Positions 17,801 to 26,735 of a stretch of 64,000 nt of DNA are shown here, one piece after another. Under the pieces are notes generated by a model. That model was not told the DNA's origin, made no database searches, and saw only the letters and a list, made by a program, of their open reading frames with translations. How positions within the stretch are numbered: position 1 is the first letter of the stretch; every line of letters begins with the position of its first letter. The stretch comes from JACCZX01 sp963824935 (GTDB lineage: Bacteria > Pseudomonadota > Gammaproteobacteria > Burkholderiales > Burkholderiaceae_F): NCBI GenBank assembly GCA_963824935.1, contig CAWGRF010000022.1:1-64000 (forward strand), written 5' to 3'. The translations under genes and the position numbers were made by a program.

Positions 17801-17874
17801 GATCGTTCCCCGGAATTGACAGATTCCTGCGCGCCTCGCGCAAGCCGCGTTAAGTCGCCGGGCCGATCGGTTTC

Positions 17875-18892
17875 TTACGCCGACGCGGCGACACACGCGC
17901 GCAACGGCGCGCGGCCCAGCGCATCGTCGATCGAAAAACTCGGGCCGTCAACGATGCGCCTGCGATACGACAGATGCGCCGGAGAGCCCGCCGGCCAGAG
18001 CCGCTCGAACTCTTGATCCCACGCCGCTGCGTCGAACCGCACAGCCAACGCATCGACATAGACACCCGCCGCATCGGCGCCGTAAAGCCGCGTTGCAATC
18101 AACGCACGCGGCACCGGTGTAGTCGCCAGGCGCGTAATCAATCCGTAGCGGGTGTGTTCGAAATTCGGCATCCCGGCGGCGCCGTTGTTGACTACAAATC
18201 GCTCCCCGAGCGCAGTGTCGAAAACCCTCAGCGCAGGAAGGCACGTATGCGTGGACGCGAAGCCATCCAGCGCTGCCTGCTCAAACACCGCTGACAGCTG
18301 CTCTGCGCGCTGTGCATCGTGCAGCGAATCATGCGCAAAGCGCCAGCCCGCCAACGCCCATGCATCGCCATGCACGATACCTACACGAGTGTCGCCGACC
18401 TGCGCAACGAGATGCATCGGCAAGTCGGCCAGCCGCGCCCGCGTGCCGGGTTTGATCGGCATCGACGCGACGCGCTGCGGCGCGCAGTTGATCAAGAATC
18501 GCGTTCGAACGTTCGACGTCATCATCGGGTACGGACTCGGGATACGCGCACCCACAGCCATTCGCGTCATCATCTCCCGCAAGCTCGGTTTCGACATTGC
18601 CGCGCAGGGCCGTGTGCCGCGCGACAGCGTCATCGATACGCCGAAACGATTCCGGCTCGGCGTCGAACCAGTGAAAGTCGCCGTTGAACACAAGCTGCGC
18701 GCGCTCTTCTTCGCATTTGGCCATGCGTTCGATCTCGGCCAACGCGAAGCGATTGCCGTACAGCCCGCCGATGACGTACAACACATCGGCCTGTACCTCG
18801 GGCGGCCGCGCAAACGATGACGGTGAGTAGCTGTAGGACGCCGGGCAGACGCGACCTGCAACAACTTCGCGCACGCCGTCCGCGACGTTCAT
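17875..18892 (-). CDS. Calcineurin-like metallophosphoesterase (frameshifted)
   Basis: About 339 residues. The N-terminal half has VLYVIGGLYGN in place of the usual D-x-H motif, then LVFNGDFHWFDAEPE and LRGNVE, which match the GD and GNH(D/E) metal sites. The C-terminal half has VGIVHGDAWALAGWRF (the GxxH-like site) and FVVNNGAAGMPNF. A break near 18475 joins the two frames. The ATG at 18892 overlaps the radical SAM stop by 4 bases, so the two are translationally coupled. The missing first Asp-x-His could reduce activity or mark a divergent subfamily. The substrate is unknown: a phospho- or nucleotide-sugar intermediate of the cluster is conceivable. Confidence 0.75.
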
Positions 18893-19858
18893 CCGTCGAG
18901 CGCTCCGCCGCACGACGAGCCTTGGCCCGCGGTGCACGCATAGCAATGATCAGCGATCGCTATCGGGTTATCGGCAAGATCGGTCACCAGCAGATCAGCC
19001 AGATGCACGCGGCTCGCGCGGCGGCCTTTTTCGCGCAACGGGATTGCAAGCATCTGATTGAAGTCACAGTCGTACAAGTAACCTCGCCAATCGACGGACA
19101 CCAAGTTGCGGCACATCACGCCATCCAGATTCGCGTCGCGATGCGCGCTGCGCAGCAGCGCCATGTAGTCGCGAAACTGACCCTTGCTGATCAGGGTGCT
19201 GCCGAAGCGCGAGATCGGTTGGTTGGTAATCGTCAACAGCCGGTTGAAGCGAATGCCGAAGTTTTCGCCGAGCAACCGCTTGTAATCGGCTTCGAGCTTG
19301 GCTTGCGGCGGCGGAAGCGTCGGCCCTTGCGGGTTGTAGACAAGATCGAGCGTCAGCGAATCGGAACCGCCATAGCCAAGCGCATTCAACTTCTGCAATC
19401 CGCGAATGCTCTTGTCGAATACGCCGGCGCCGCGCTGTTTATCGACGTTGTCCTGCGAATAGCACGGCAGCGACGCCACCACGTGCACGCCTTCGTCCGC
19501 CAAAAACTCGGCCAGCGTTTCCTGCTGCGGCTCTTCGAGAATCGTCAGATTGCAGCGGTCGATGACCTCTGCGTCCATCGCACGCGCAGCGCTGACCAGC
19601 GATCTGAAGTGAACGTTGAGCTCCGGAGCCCCGCCGGTCAGATCGAGGCTGCGGATCGAACGCGCGCGCATCACTTCGAGCACCAGATCGACGGTCGAGC
19701 GATCCATCTGCTCGGTGCGATTCGGACCTGCGTTCACGTGACAGTGCACGCACGTCTGATTGCATGTATAGCCGAGGTTCACCTGCAGCGAGTCGATCGC
19801 GCGCCGGTGGATCGGCGGAAAGTCGGTGACTCTGCAGCAGCGGCAGGGTGGCGCGCAT
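18889..19858 (-). CDS. arsS: ArsS-like radical SAM/Cys-rich (selenodomain-type) protein (frameshifted near N-terminus)
   Basis: About 323 residues. The radical SAM cluster motif CNQTCVHC lies near residues 32-40, followed by HVNAGPNRTEQM and LDLTGGAPELN. The C-terminal Cys-rich domain contains CRNLVSVDWRGYLYDCDFNQM and ADHCYACTAGQGSSCGGA. This is the ArsS / radical SAM-Cys-rich family (TIGR04167), whose members are often selenocysteine-containing; here all positions read as Cys. In studied ArsS proteins the enzyme adds 5'-deoxyadenosyl to dimethylarsinous acid in arsenosugar synthesis. The start at 19858 gives MRATLPLLQS, with an indel near 19832 before DFPPIHRRAIDSLQVNLGY. No arsM is in the window, so the substrate here is uncertain. 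Confidence 0.88.
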
Positions 19859-19867
19859 CAGTAGCGG

Positions 19868-20056
19868 CTAGCTTCCCATGCGGCGCACAGCCGCGCGCAT
19901 CAATTCGATTTGGCGTTCAAAACGCGAGCACGCATCGCAGATGCGCAAATGCAGCCACAGACGCCACCGCTGGCCGGGCTCTATCGGGCGCTCCATGCGT
20001 TCCGATAGCAATCGGTGCGCGTGGCTGCACGGAATCCGAATCCAGCTCAGCCTCAC
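19868..20056 (-). CDS. Small zinc-finger (zf-HC2-like) anti-sigma candidate
   Basis: 62 residues. The GTG at 20056 overlaps the sigma factor TGA (GTGA), and the conserved-looking beginning RLSWIRIPCSHAHRLLSERM follows, so this start is preferred over upstream ATG codons. HLRICDAC gives the H-x3-C-x2-C zinc-binding anti-sigma motif near residues 38-45. There is no transmembrane helix, so it would be a soluble sensor or anti-sigma factor. It ends nine bases before the radical SAM start. Its binding to the adjacent ECF sigma factor is inferred from coupling and motif. Confidence 0.8.
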   Translation of the reverse strand: MRLSWIRIPCSHAHRLLSERMERPIEPGQRWRLWLHLRICDACSRFERQIELMRAAVRRMGS

Positions 20057-20622
20057 GATCGGACGCCCCCAAACCATTCCATCTCCAAACACTCGCGCAG
20101 GCGCATGCGCGCCCTGAACAACATAACGAAACAATTGGTCGACGTGATGCTCAATTCCTTACAGATAGCGTCGGTCTCGTACTCCAGCCATTCTCGCATC
20201 ATGAAAACGCGCGCAAGCGCCGCCGGGAGCTTGTCGATGCACATCTGCATTACGTCGAAAAACTGCGTGCGCGACAGGCTTTCCTCGGGGTCGCCCCAGT
20301 CGAGCGGCGGTGTGATCCGATGGCCGTCAGCGCCGAACAGTTCGTCGAAGGTTTCGACCTGCGCCGCTTCCAATTGTGCGTCAGTTGAAACTTCGCGCCT
20401 GGTACGGCGAAACTGATCGATGATCTTGTGCTTCAGAATGCCGACGACCCAGGTCTTCAGCTGCGACTGTCCGGCAAACGTGCGCGAACCCTCCAGCGCG
20501 GCGATGATGGTTTCCGAGACGACGTCCTCCGCCCACGTTTCGTTGCGCAGCTGCATGCGCGCGATCGCCAGCAAGGTGGGCCTGAGGGCGGCGAGTGAAT
20601 CCTCGAACGTCGCCGCGCCCAA
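20053..20622 (-). CDS. ECF-type RNA polymerase sigma factor
   Basis: 189 residues from a TTG at 20622, with AGGAA seven bases upstream inside the previous gene's last codons. Region 2 is seen in ARMQLRNETWAEDVVSETIIAAL and QLKTWVVGILKHKIIDQFRR (the -10-binding W and RR). Region 4 is FMMREWLEYETDAICKELSITSTNCFVMLFRARMRLRECLE. The linker is long and acidic. It is followed directly by the coupled zinc-finger protein and the radical SAM cluster, so it probably drives its own operon in response to a redox, metal or metalloid signal. No promoter motif could be confirmed by eye. Confidence 0.92.
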   Translation of the reverse strand: MGAATFEDSLAALRPTLLAIARMQLRNETWAEDVVSETIIAALEGSRTFAGQSQLKTWVVGILKHKIIDQFRRTRREVSTDAQLEAAQVETFDELFGADGHRITPPLDWGDPEESLSRTQFFDVMQMCIDKLPAALARVFMMREWLEYETDAICKELSITSTNCFVMLFRARMRLRECLEMEWFGGVRS

Positions 20623-20625
20623 GGA

Positions 20626-21529
20626 CTATTTCCTGTTCGTCAGCCGTCGAATCAGCGACGATGTGTCCCAGCGCCCACCACCCATCGCCTGCACCTCCGC
20701 ATAGAACTGATCGACCAATGCCGCCACCGGCAGCGGCGCACGGTTATTGCGCGCTTCGTCGATGCACAACCCGAGATCCTTGCGCATCCAGTCCACGGCG
20801 AAGCCGAAATCAAACTTGCCATCGATCATCGTGGCGCCGCGATTTTCCATCTGCCAGCTTTGCGCGGCGCCCTTGCTGATGACCTGCAGTACGAGCTTCA
20901 TATCCAGCCCGGCCGCCTGGCCGAACGAGATGCCTTCAGATAATCCCTGCACCAGGCCGGCGATACAGAGTTGATTGACCATCTTTGCGAGCTGGCCCGC
21001 GCCTGAATCGCCGATCAGCGTGACGGCTTTCGCAAACGCCATCGCCACCGGCTGCGCTCGATCGAATGCCGCCTTATCGCCGCCGCACATCACGGTTAAC
21101 TGGCCGTTGACGGCGCCGGCCTGGCCACCGGATACCGGCGCATCGATAAAGTGCAGGCCGCGCTTGCGCGCCTCGCGCGTGCAGCTCGCGCGCGATCTTC
21201 GCCGACGCGGTGGTGTTGTCGAACGCGATCGCGTCCTTGGCCATGCCGGCGAGAGCGCCGGCGTCGCCCAGCATCACGCTCGCCAAGTCGTCGTCATTGC
21301 CGACACACGAAAAAACGATCTGCGCGCCGGCTGCTGCCTCGCGCGGGGTCTGCGCCATCTTGCCGCCGTACTCTTGTGTCCACTGTTGAGCCTTGGCTGC
21401 AGTACGGTTGTAGACGGTAACTCGATGTCCGGCGCGCGCCAGATGGCCCGCCATTGGATAGCCCATTACGCCCAGGCCGAGAAAGGCAACGGCGTGCGGT
21501 GCGACTGGTTCGTAGGTCTTGGTCGTCAT
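20626..21529 (-). CDS. NAD(P)-dependent beta-hydroxyacid dehydrogenase, GarR/MmsB type (frameshifted)
   Basis: About 300 residues. N-terminal Rossmann motif VAFLGLGVMGYPMAGHLARAG, then FSCVGNDDD, the substrate loop, the catalytic-lysine helix GAGQLAKMVNQLCIAG and the C-terminal DFGFAVDWMRKDLGL. The family reduces or oxidises 3-hydroxyisobutyrate, tartronate semialdehyde or succinic semialdehyde analogues. An indel near 21180 breaks the gene, and the expected APVSGG substrate motif reads across the break only after correction. The ATG is at 21529. The stop lies three bases before the sigma factor start, so read-through into the sigma operon is possible. Confidence 0.85.
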
Positions 21530-21543
21530 CGTTCGATTCTAAG

Positions 21544-21565
21544 TGTGTGTGTGAGTGTGTGAGTG
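21544..21565. repeat. GT-rich microsatellite between ggt and the dehydrogenase
   Basis: TGTGTGTGTG, then AGTGTGTGAGTG, directly upstream of the dehydrogenase start and before the ggt stop. It is a simple-sequence run that could vary by slippage and alter dehydrogenase expression. No ribosome site is obvious in it. Confidence 0.6.
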
Positions 21566-21568
21566 GCC

Positions 21569-23197
21569 CTAAAAACCCGCGGCCAAGCCATCGCGCCGCG
21601 AATCGCTGGCAGCGACGTAGCCCTCGACAGCGGGATCACCGAGCCGCCAGACAAATTGACCCGAGCCAAAGTCCATGTATGAATCCTCGCCACGCTTGAT
21701 GTGATGGCCGCGTGCGATCAATTCGTCGGAGACGCTCCTCGGCATCGCGCCTTCGATTTCAAGATCAAGCCCGTTCATTGCTTTCCAGCGCGGCGCATCG
21801 CACGCCGCCTGCGGTTGCTGGTCGGCGATCAACATGCGCGCCAAAGTCTGCACATGGGCCTGCGGCTGTATGTTGCCGCCCATCACGCCAAAACTCATCT
21901 GCGGCGCACCGTCCTTGATCAGGAACGCCGGAATGATCGTATGAAACGGGCGTTTGCCCGGTGCGACGCAATTCGGGCTGGCCCGATCGAGCGAGAAACC
22001 GGCGCCCCGGTTCTGCAGCGAGATGCCATAACCCGGCACGACGACCCCCGAGCCGAACCCCATGTAGTTCGATTGAATGAACGACACCATCATGCCACTC
22101 GCATCCACCGCGCTCAGATAGATGGTTCCGCCGAGCGGCGGTTTGCCGGCCAGGGGGCTTGCCGCGCGCCGCATGTCGATCAGCCGCGCGCGACGCGCCA
22201 GATACCCATCATCCAGCATGTCGGCGGGCGCAACGGTCATGCTGCGCGGGTCTGCCACATAGGCATAGGTGTCGGCAAACGCGAGCTTCATCGCTTCGAT
22301 CTGCACATGGTGCCAGTCGGCTGAATCGACCGCGTAGTCGGTCAACGCGGTATGGCGCAGGATGCCGAGGCAGCTCAGCGCTGCAATGCCCTGACCATTC
22401 GGTGGAATCTCGTGCACCTCGTAACCGTGAAACGGCGTGCTGATCGTGCCGACCCAGCCGTGTGCACGCACGAAATCCCAGTAACCGGCAAGATCGGCTG
22501 CGGTTATCGCGCCGCCGCCGCTTTGTGCAAACCGTGCAATCGCATCAGCGATCTCACCCCGATAAAACGCTTCACCCCGTGTGTCGGCAACCAGTTTCAA
22601 GGTGCGCGCCGCGCCGGACAGCACAAAGTGTTCGCCGACCTCGGGTGTGCGCCCTTTCGGCAAGAAATGCTCGGCAAAGCCGGGCAGATTGCGCAGCAGT
22701 GGCGTGGCTCTGACCCACTTGTCTTGCACTGTCGGACTCACTGCAAAGCCGCGCTCGGCGTAGTCGATCGCCGGCGCCAGCACATCGGCAAACCTACGCT
22801 TGCCGAATCTGCCGTGCAGCATCGACCATCCAGCCACCGTGCCGGGGACCGTTACCGTATCCCATCCACGCAGCGGAACGCCGGACTGTCCGTACTTACG
22901 CTCAAAGTACTCTGGCGTCCATGCGGCCGGCGCGGTGCCGCTCGAGTTCAGTCCGTGCAGTACGCGGCTCTCCGGGTCCCACACGATCGCGAAGTTGTCC
23001 GAACCGAGGCCGTTACTGCACGGCTCCGTCATCGTGATGACCGCAGCCGCAGCGATGGCGGCGTCGACCGCGTTGCCGCCGTCCCGCAGAATGCTCAGTC
23101 CGGCCTGTGCTGCGAGCGGCTGCGACGTGGCGACGATATTGCGCGCGAAAACCGGCGTGCGAATGGTCGGATACGGGTTCGCCCAATCGAAGTTCAT
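21569..23197 (-). CDS. ggt: Gamma-glutamyltransferase
   Basis: 542 residues, intact. This N-terminal nucleophile hydrolase cleaves itself and transfers or hydrolyses gamma-glutamyl groups of glutathione. Landmarks are the N-terminal VATSQPLAAQAGLSILRDGGNAVDAAIAAA, the autoprocessing threonine in GGTIYLSAVD, the FGSGVVVPGYGISLQNRG and GKRPFHTIIP blocks and GVMGGNIQPQAH. No clear signal peptide is seen at the N-terminus, so it may be cytoplasmic or an acylase-like relative. It lies 32 bases downstream of a TctC binding protein and is probably co-transcribed with it. Confidence 0.92.
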   Translation of the reverse strand: MNFDWANPYPTIRTPVFARNIVATSQPLAAQAGLSILRDGGNAVDAAIAAAAVITMTEPCSNGLGSDNFAIVWDPESRVLHGLNSSGTAPAAWTPEYFERKYGQSGVPLRGWDTVTVPGTVAGWSMLHGRFGKRRFADVLAPAIDYAERGFAVSPTVQDKWVRATPLLRNLPGFAEHFLPKGRTPEVGEHFVLSGAARTLKLVADTRGEAFYRGEIADAIARFAQSGGGAITAADLAGYWDFVRAHGWVGTISTPFHGYEVHEIPPNGQGIAALSCLGILRHTALTDYAVDSADWHHVQIEAMKLAFADTYAYVADPRSMTVAPADMLDDGYLARRARLIDMRRAASPLAGKPPLGGTIYLSAVDASGMMVSFIQSNYMGFGSGVVVPGYGISLQNRGAGFSLDRASPNCVAPGKRPFHTIIPAFLIKDGAPQMSFGVMGGNIQPQAHVQTLARMLIADQQPQAACDAPRWKAMNGLDLEIEGAMPRSVSDELIARGHHIKRGEDSYMDFGSGQFVWRLGDPAVEGYVAASDSRRDGLAAGF

Positions 23198-23229
23198 CGC
23201 TCAGTCCGCAGCCATGTGAGCCGCATGCT

Positions 23230-24191
23230 CTACTCCGCAGTGATCTGGCGGTCCTTGATCAGCTTCGCCCACTTGGCGGTGTCGGCGGCGACGACTTTCG
23301 CGAAGTCGGCCGGCGTTCCGCCGGCAGCGTCGTAACCCAGCGCGCGCAGCCGCTCCAGGAACTCGGGTGACTTTCAAAACAGCATTGATCTCCGCGTTGA
23401 GCCTTTGCGTGGCTTCGGCCGGCATCCCGCGCGGCCCGAACACGCCGAACCAGACAATCGATTCGAAGCCCGGCACCGTGTCGGCTACCGGCGGCAACGT
23501 GGGCAACAGCGGCGAGCGCTTGAGCGAAGTCACGGCGATCGCGCGCAGCTTGCCGTCCTTGATGTGCGGCATCGCCGATGCGATGTTGTCGAACAGCAGA
23601 TGAATCTGTCCGCTCACCATGTCGGGGATCACCAGTGCGGTGCCGCGATAGGGAATGTGCACGGCGTAGGTTCCGGTCATCGACTTGAACAACTCGCCGG
23701 TCAGATGAACGATCGTGCCGTTGCCGCTCGAACCGAAGTTGAATTGCGCCGGCTGCGACTTCAACAGCGAGATCAATTCGCCAACGTTGCTGGCCTTGAC
23801 GTTCGGCGCAATCAGCAGCACGTTGACCGAGTCGGCCACGTGCGCAACCGGCGTGAAATCCGCCTGCGCGTTGTACGGAATCTTCGGATTCAGACTGGGA
23901 CCGATCGAATGCGTCGAGCTGGTCGCCATCTGTATCGTGTACCCATCGGGCGCGCTCTTCGCGACGATGTCGCTACCCAGGGTGCCGCCGGCGCCCGGGA
24001 CGATTGTCGACGATGACCTGCTGCTTCAGCCGCTCTGACAACTGCCGCGCCAGTTCGCGCGACAGAATATCGGTCGCTCCCGCGGGTGGGAACGGCACCA
24101 CGAGCCGAATGGGTTTCGCTGGATACATCTGCGCCGATGCGGAAAGCGGCAGAACCAAAGCCCAGGCGGCAACAAGACGACCTAAGTTCAT
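23230..24191 (-). CDS. tctC: Bug/TctC-family tripartite tricarboxylate transporter substrate-binding protein (frameshifted)
   Basis: About 320 residues. The signal peptide ends LPLSASAQM and is followed by the Bug hallmark YPAKPIRLVVPFPPAGATDILSR. Later motifs are IVHLTGELFKS, VHIPYRGTA, LLFDNIASAMPHIKDGKLRAIAVTS and FGPRGMPAEA. Two indels break it: one near 24000 in a C/G run (the expected PGAGGTLG follows) and one near 23372. The corrected C-terminus ends LIKDRQITAE at the TAG at 23230-23232. AAGGG precedes the ATG. Bug proteins bind small carboxylates or amides; the ligand is unknown, but co-location with ggt hints at a glutamyl compound. Confidence 0.88.
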
Positions 24192-24338
24192 TTCGGAACC
24201 CTTGGGTGATTTATCGAAGACGCCTCTGACGTGCGCCGCGGCCTAATCGTACTAGGCGATCGCACACCCTTTGCCGGCGCGTTGACTTACGTGGCGAGCG
24301 CTCCTAGGCTCGGCACGGACCAAATGTAGTTGCCACCT

Positions 24339-24680
24339 GTGAAGCACGTACTGTTTGTCTGCAGCCAGAATCGCCTTCGTAGCCCGACGGCCGAGCAAGT
24401 CTTCGCCAGCCATCCTGGTATCGAGTGTGCGTCCGCCGGTACGAACCACGACGCCTGCAACCCGCTGACGCCAGAGCTGATCGAGTGGGCTGACATCATC
24501 TTCGTGATGGAGCAAAGCCACCGCAGCAAGCTCACTTCCAGATTCAGTCAGTACTTGGCAAACAAGCGCATCGTGTGCCTCGAGATTCCGGACGTATACG
24601 AATACATGGATCCGGAACTCGTCAGATTGCTCAAGGATAAGGTTCCGCGCTTTCTTCCGGGCGGGCATGAACAATGCTAG
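24339..24680 (+). CDS. Low-molecular-weight protein tyrosine phosphatase-like protein
   Basis: About 113 residues. HVLFVCSQNRLRSPTAEQVF contains the C-x5-R phosphate loop. PELIEWADIIFVMEQSH and IPDVYEYMDPELV match the short phosphatase family related to LMW-PTP and arsenate reductases. The C-terminal DPY-type Asp motif appears as IPDVYEYMD. The GTG at 24339 is preferred, though a TTG three codons earlier is possible, and no strong ribosome site is seen. The gene stands alone on the plus strand between tctC and tctA. Dephosphorylation of a protein is inferred; arsenate reduction is possible but unsupported. Confidence 0.8.
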   Translation: MKHVLFVCSQNRLRSPTAEQVFASHPGIECASAGTNHDACNPLTPELIEWADIIFVMEQSHRSKLTSRFSQYLANKRIVCLEIPDVYEYMDPELVRLLKDKVPRFLPGGHEQC

Positions 24681-24747
24681 CCGTTCCGTCGGCGGTTAAC
24701 GGCAACACTGCGATCGCCACTTTGCACGACGCGCGGGAGACTTGAGC

Positions 24748-26257
24748 CTAGACTACCTCTTGAAACGCCTCTTCGCGCTTCCTCTTGATGTTCGGCAGCG
24801 CAACGATCACGATCAACGCCGCGGCCGCGATCAGCAGCCCGAGCGACAACGGCCGCGTAAAGAACACTGTGGGATCGCCGCGTGACAACAGCATCGCTCG
24901 CCGCAGATTCTCTTCCATCATCGGCCCGAGAATAAAACCCAGAATCAACGGCGCGGGCTCGCAGCGCAGCTTGTAGAACACATAGCCCAACAGGCCAAAG
25001 GCTGCGGTTACGGTCACATCGAACGGATTGTTGTTGATCGAGTACACGCCGATCGCACAGAAAACGAGGATCGCCGGATACAACAGCCGGTAAGGCACTT
25101 TCAGCAGCTGAACCCAGATGCCGATCAAGGGCAGGTTCAAAACCACCAGCAGCAGGTTGCCGATCCACATCGACGCGATCAGGCCCCAGAACAGCGACGG
25201 GTTGCTCGACATCACTTGCGGACCCGGCTGAATGTTGTGGATCGTCATCGCGCCGACCATCAGCGCCATCACGGCGTTCGGCGGAATGCCAAGCGTCAGC
25301 ATCGGAATGAAAGAGGTCTGTGCGCCCGCGTTGTTGGCCGCCTCCGGAGCCGCGACGCCGCGGATGTTGCCCTGGCCGAACGGCGGGTTAGCGTTGCGCG
25401 TGATCTTCTTCTCGACCGTATACGCCGCGAACGCGGCGAGCAGCGCTCCACCGCCGGGCAGCACGCCGAGCACCGACCCCAGGGCGGTTCCGCGCAGCAC
25501 CGCCGGAGCAGCCGTACTTGAACTCTTCCTTGTTCGGCATAAGCTTGCCGACCTTGCTGGTGAACACTTCGCGCTTGTCCTTGTGTTCGAGGTTGGCAAT
25601 GATTTCTGCAAAGCCGAACACACCCATCGCAACCGCGACAAAGCCGATGCCGTCGGCCAACTCTGGAATATCGAAATTGAAGCGCGCAACCCCGGAGTTG
25701 ACGTCGGTGCCGACCAATCCCAGCAGCAGACCGAGAACGATCATCGCAATGGCCTTGATCAGCGAGCCCGACGCCAGCACGACCGCGCCGATCAGCCCCA
25801 GCACCATCAGCGAAAAATATTCGGCTGGACCGAACTTGAACGCCAGTTCGACCATCGGCAGCGCAAGCGCTGCCACGATCAGCGTCGCAACAGTGCCAGC
25901 GAAGAACGAGCCGAGCGCGGCAGTGGCCAACGCGGCGCCCGCGCGCCCGCGACGAGCCATCTGGTAGCCGTCGATACAGGTCACCACCGACGATGATTCG
26001 CCCGGTAAATTAACCAGGATCGCTGTAGTTGATCCGCCGTATTGCGCGCCGTAGTAGATCCCGGCCAACATGATCAGCGCCGAGGTCGGCGGGAGCGCAT
26101 AGGTCACCGGCAGCAGCATCGCCAGCGTGGCGACCGGGCCGATCCCGGGAAGGACGCCGATCAGCGTGCCGATCAGCACGCCGACGAAGCAGTAGAGCAG
26201 GTTCTGCAGGGTCAGCGCGGTCGCGAAGCCGAGCGCGAGATTGTTAATGAGTTCCAT
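24748..26257 (-). CDS. tctA: Tripartite tricarboxylate transporter permease TctA (frameshifted)
   Basis: About 503 residues, with around twelve membrane helices in two halves. The N-terminal half has GVLIGTLIGVLPGIGPVATLAMLLP and YYGAQYGGSTTAILVNLPGE, the conserved TctA signature. The second half has VLGVLPGGGALLAAFAAYT and PPFGQGNIRGVAAPEAANNA. An indel near 25512 separates them. AGGAGACGCG precedes the ATG, inside the tctB stop region. It forms the sodium-driven carrier with TctB and takes ligand from a TctC protein. The nearest TctC (23230-24191) is downstream behind a plus-strand gene. Confidence 0.9.
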
Positions 26258-26273
26258 CGCGTCTCCTGAGCCG

Positions 26274-26735
26274 CTAATCGCGCATGAACGCCGGCCAGAC
26301 CGGGATCGTCATGCTCAGGCCATAGATGAACACCGCGTACACGAGTGCCGCCATGCCGATCGACAGCAGCAGCACATCGCGCAGCTTGAACTCATGGCCG
26401 CCGAAGCTGGACACGAGGATCAACACGAACAGCGAAACGATCAGACCAGCTGGGCGAAGCAGCAGTCCGAATGCGACCACGGCGCCGAGCACCAGCCCGA
26501 GCGCCCTGAAGTTAAACGGTTCGATCTTGCCGTCGTGACCTTCAACCGCCATTCCCTCGATCAGAACGAGCACGCCGAGCAGCAGCAGCAAACCGCCGAG
26601 CATGGTCGGGAAAAACGCCGGGCCCATGCGCGCCGCCGATCCCATGTCGTAATTCTGCGCAAATAACGCGAAGAACAAACCGAACGCGATGAACATCACG
26701 CCCGACCAGAAGTCCTTTTGGTTGCGGATTTTCAA
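26274..26735 (-). CDS. tctB: Tripartite tricarboxylate transporter small subunit TctB
   Basis: About 153 residues with four membrane helices. The start MKIRNQKDFWSGVMFIAFG is the usual TctB beginning. I therefore prefer the TTG at 26735, which has GGGGAGAG at good spacing, over the GTG at 26741 or the longer frame to 26822. Further motifs are MGPAFFPTMLGGLLLLLG and a C-terminal helix ending VWPAFMRD. It is the small, poorly conserved subunit of the TctABC carrier and is probably co-transcribed with tctA, 16 bases downstream. Confidence 0.85.
   Translation of the reverse strand: MKIRNQKDFWSGVMFIAFGLFFALFAQNYDMGSAARMGPAFFPTMLGGLLLLLGVLVLIEGMAVEGHDGKIEPFNFRALGLVLGAVVAFGLLLRPAGLIVSLFVLILVSSFGGHEFKLRDVLLLSIGMAALVYAVFIYGLSMTIPVWPAFMRD

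Noticed and set aside
18889..18960. Selenocysteine codon in the radical SAM C-terminus
   Set aside because: All Cys-rich positions read as cysteine and the TGA at 18889-18891 is the ordinary stop, followed by no SECIS-like hairpin that I can see.
18817..20388. 523-codon open frame on the plus strand
   Set aside because: It lies opposite the radical SAM, zinc-finger and sigma genes, whose motifs are clear; the plus frame has no domain.
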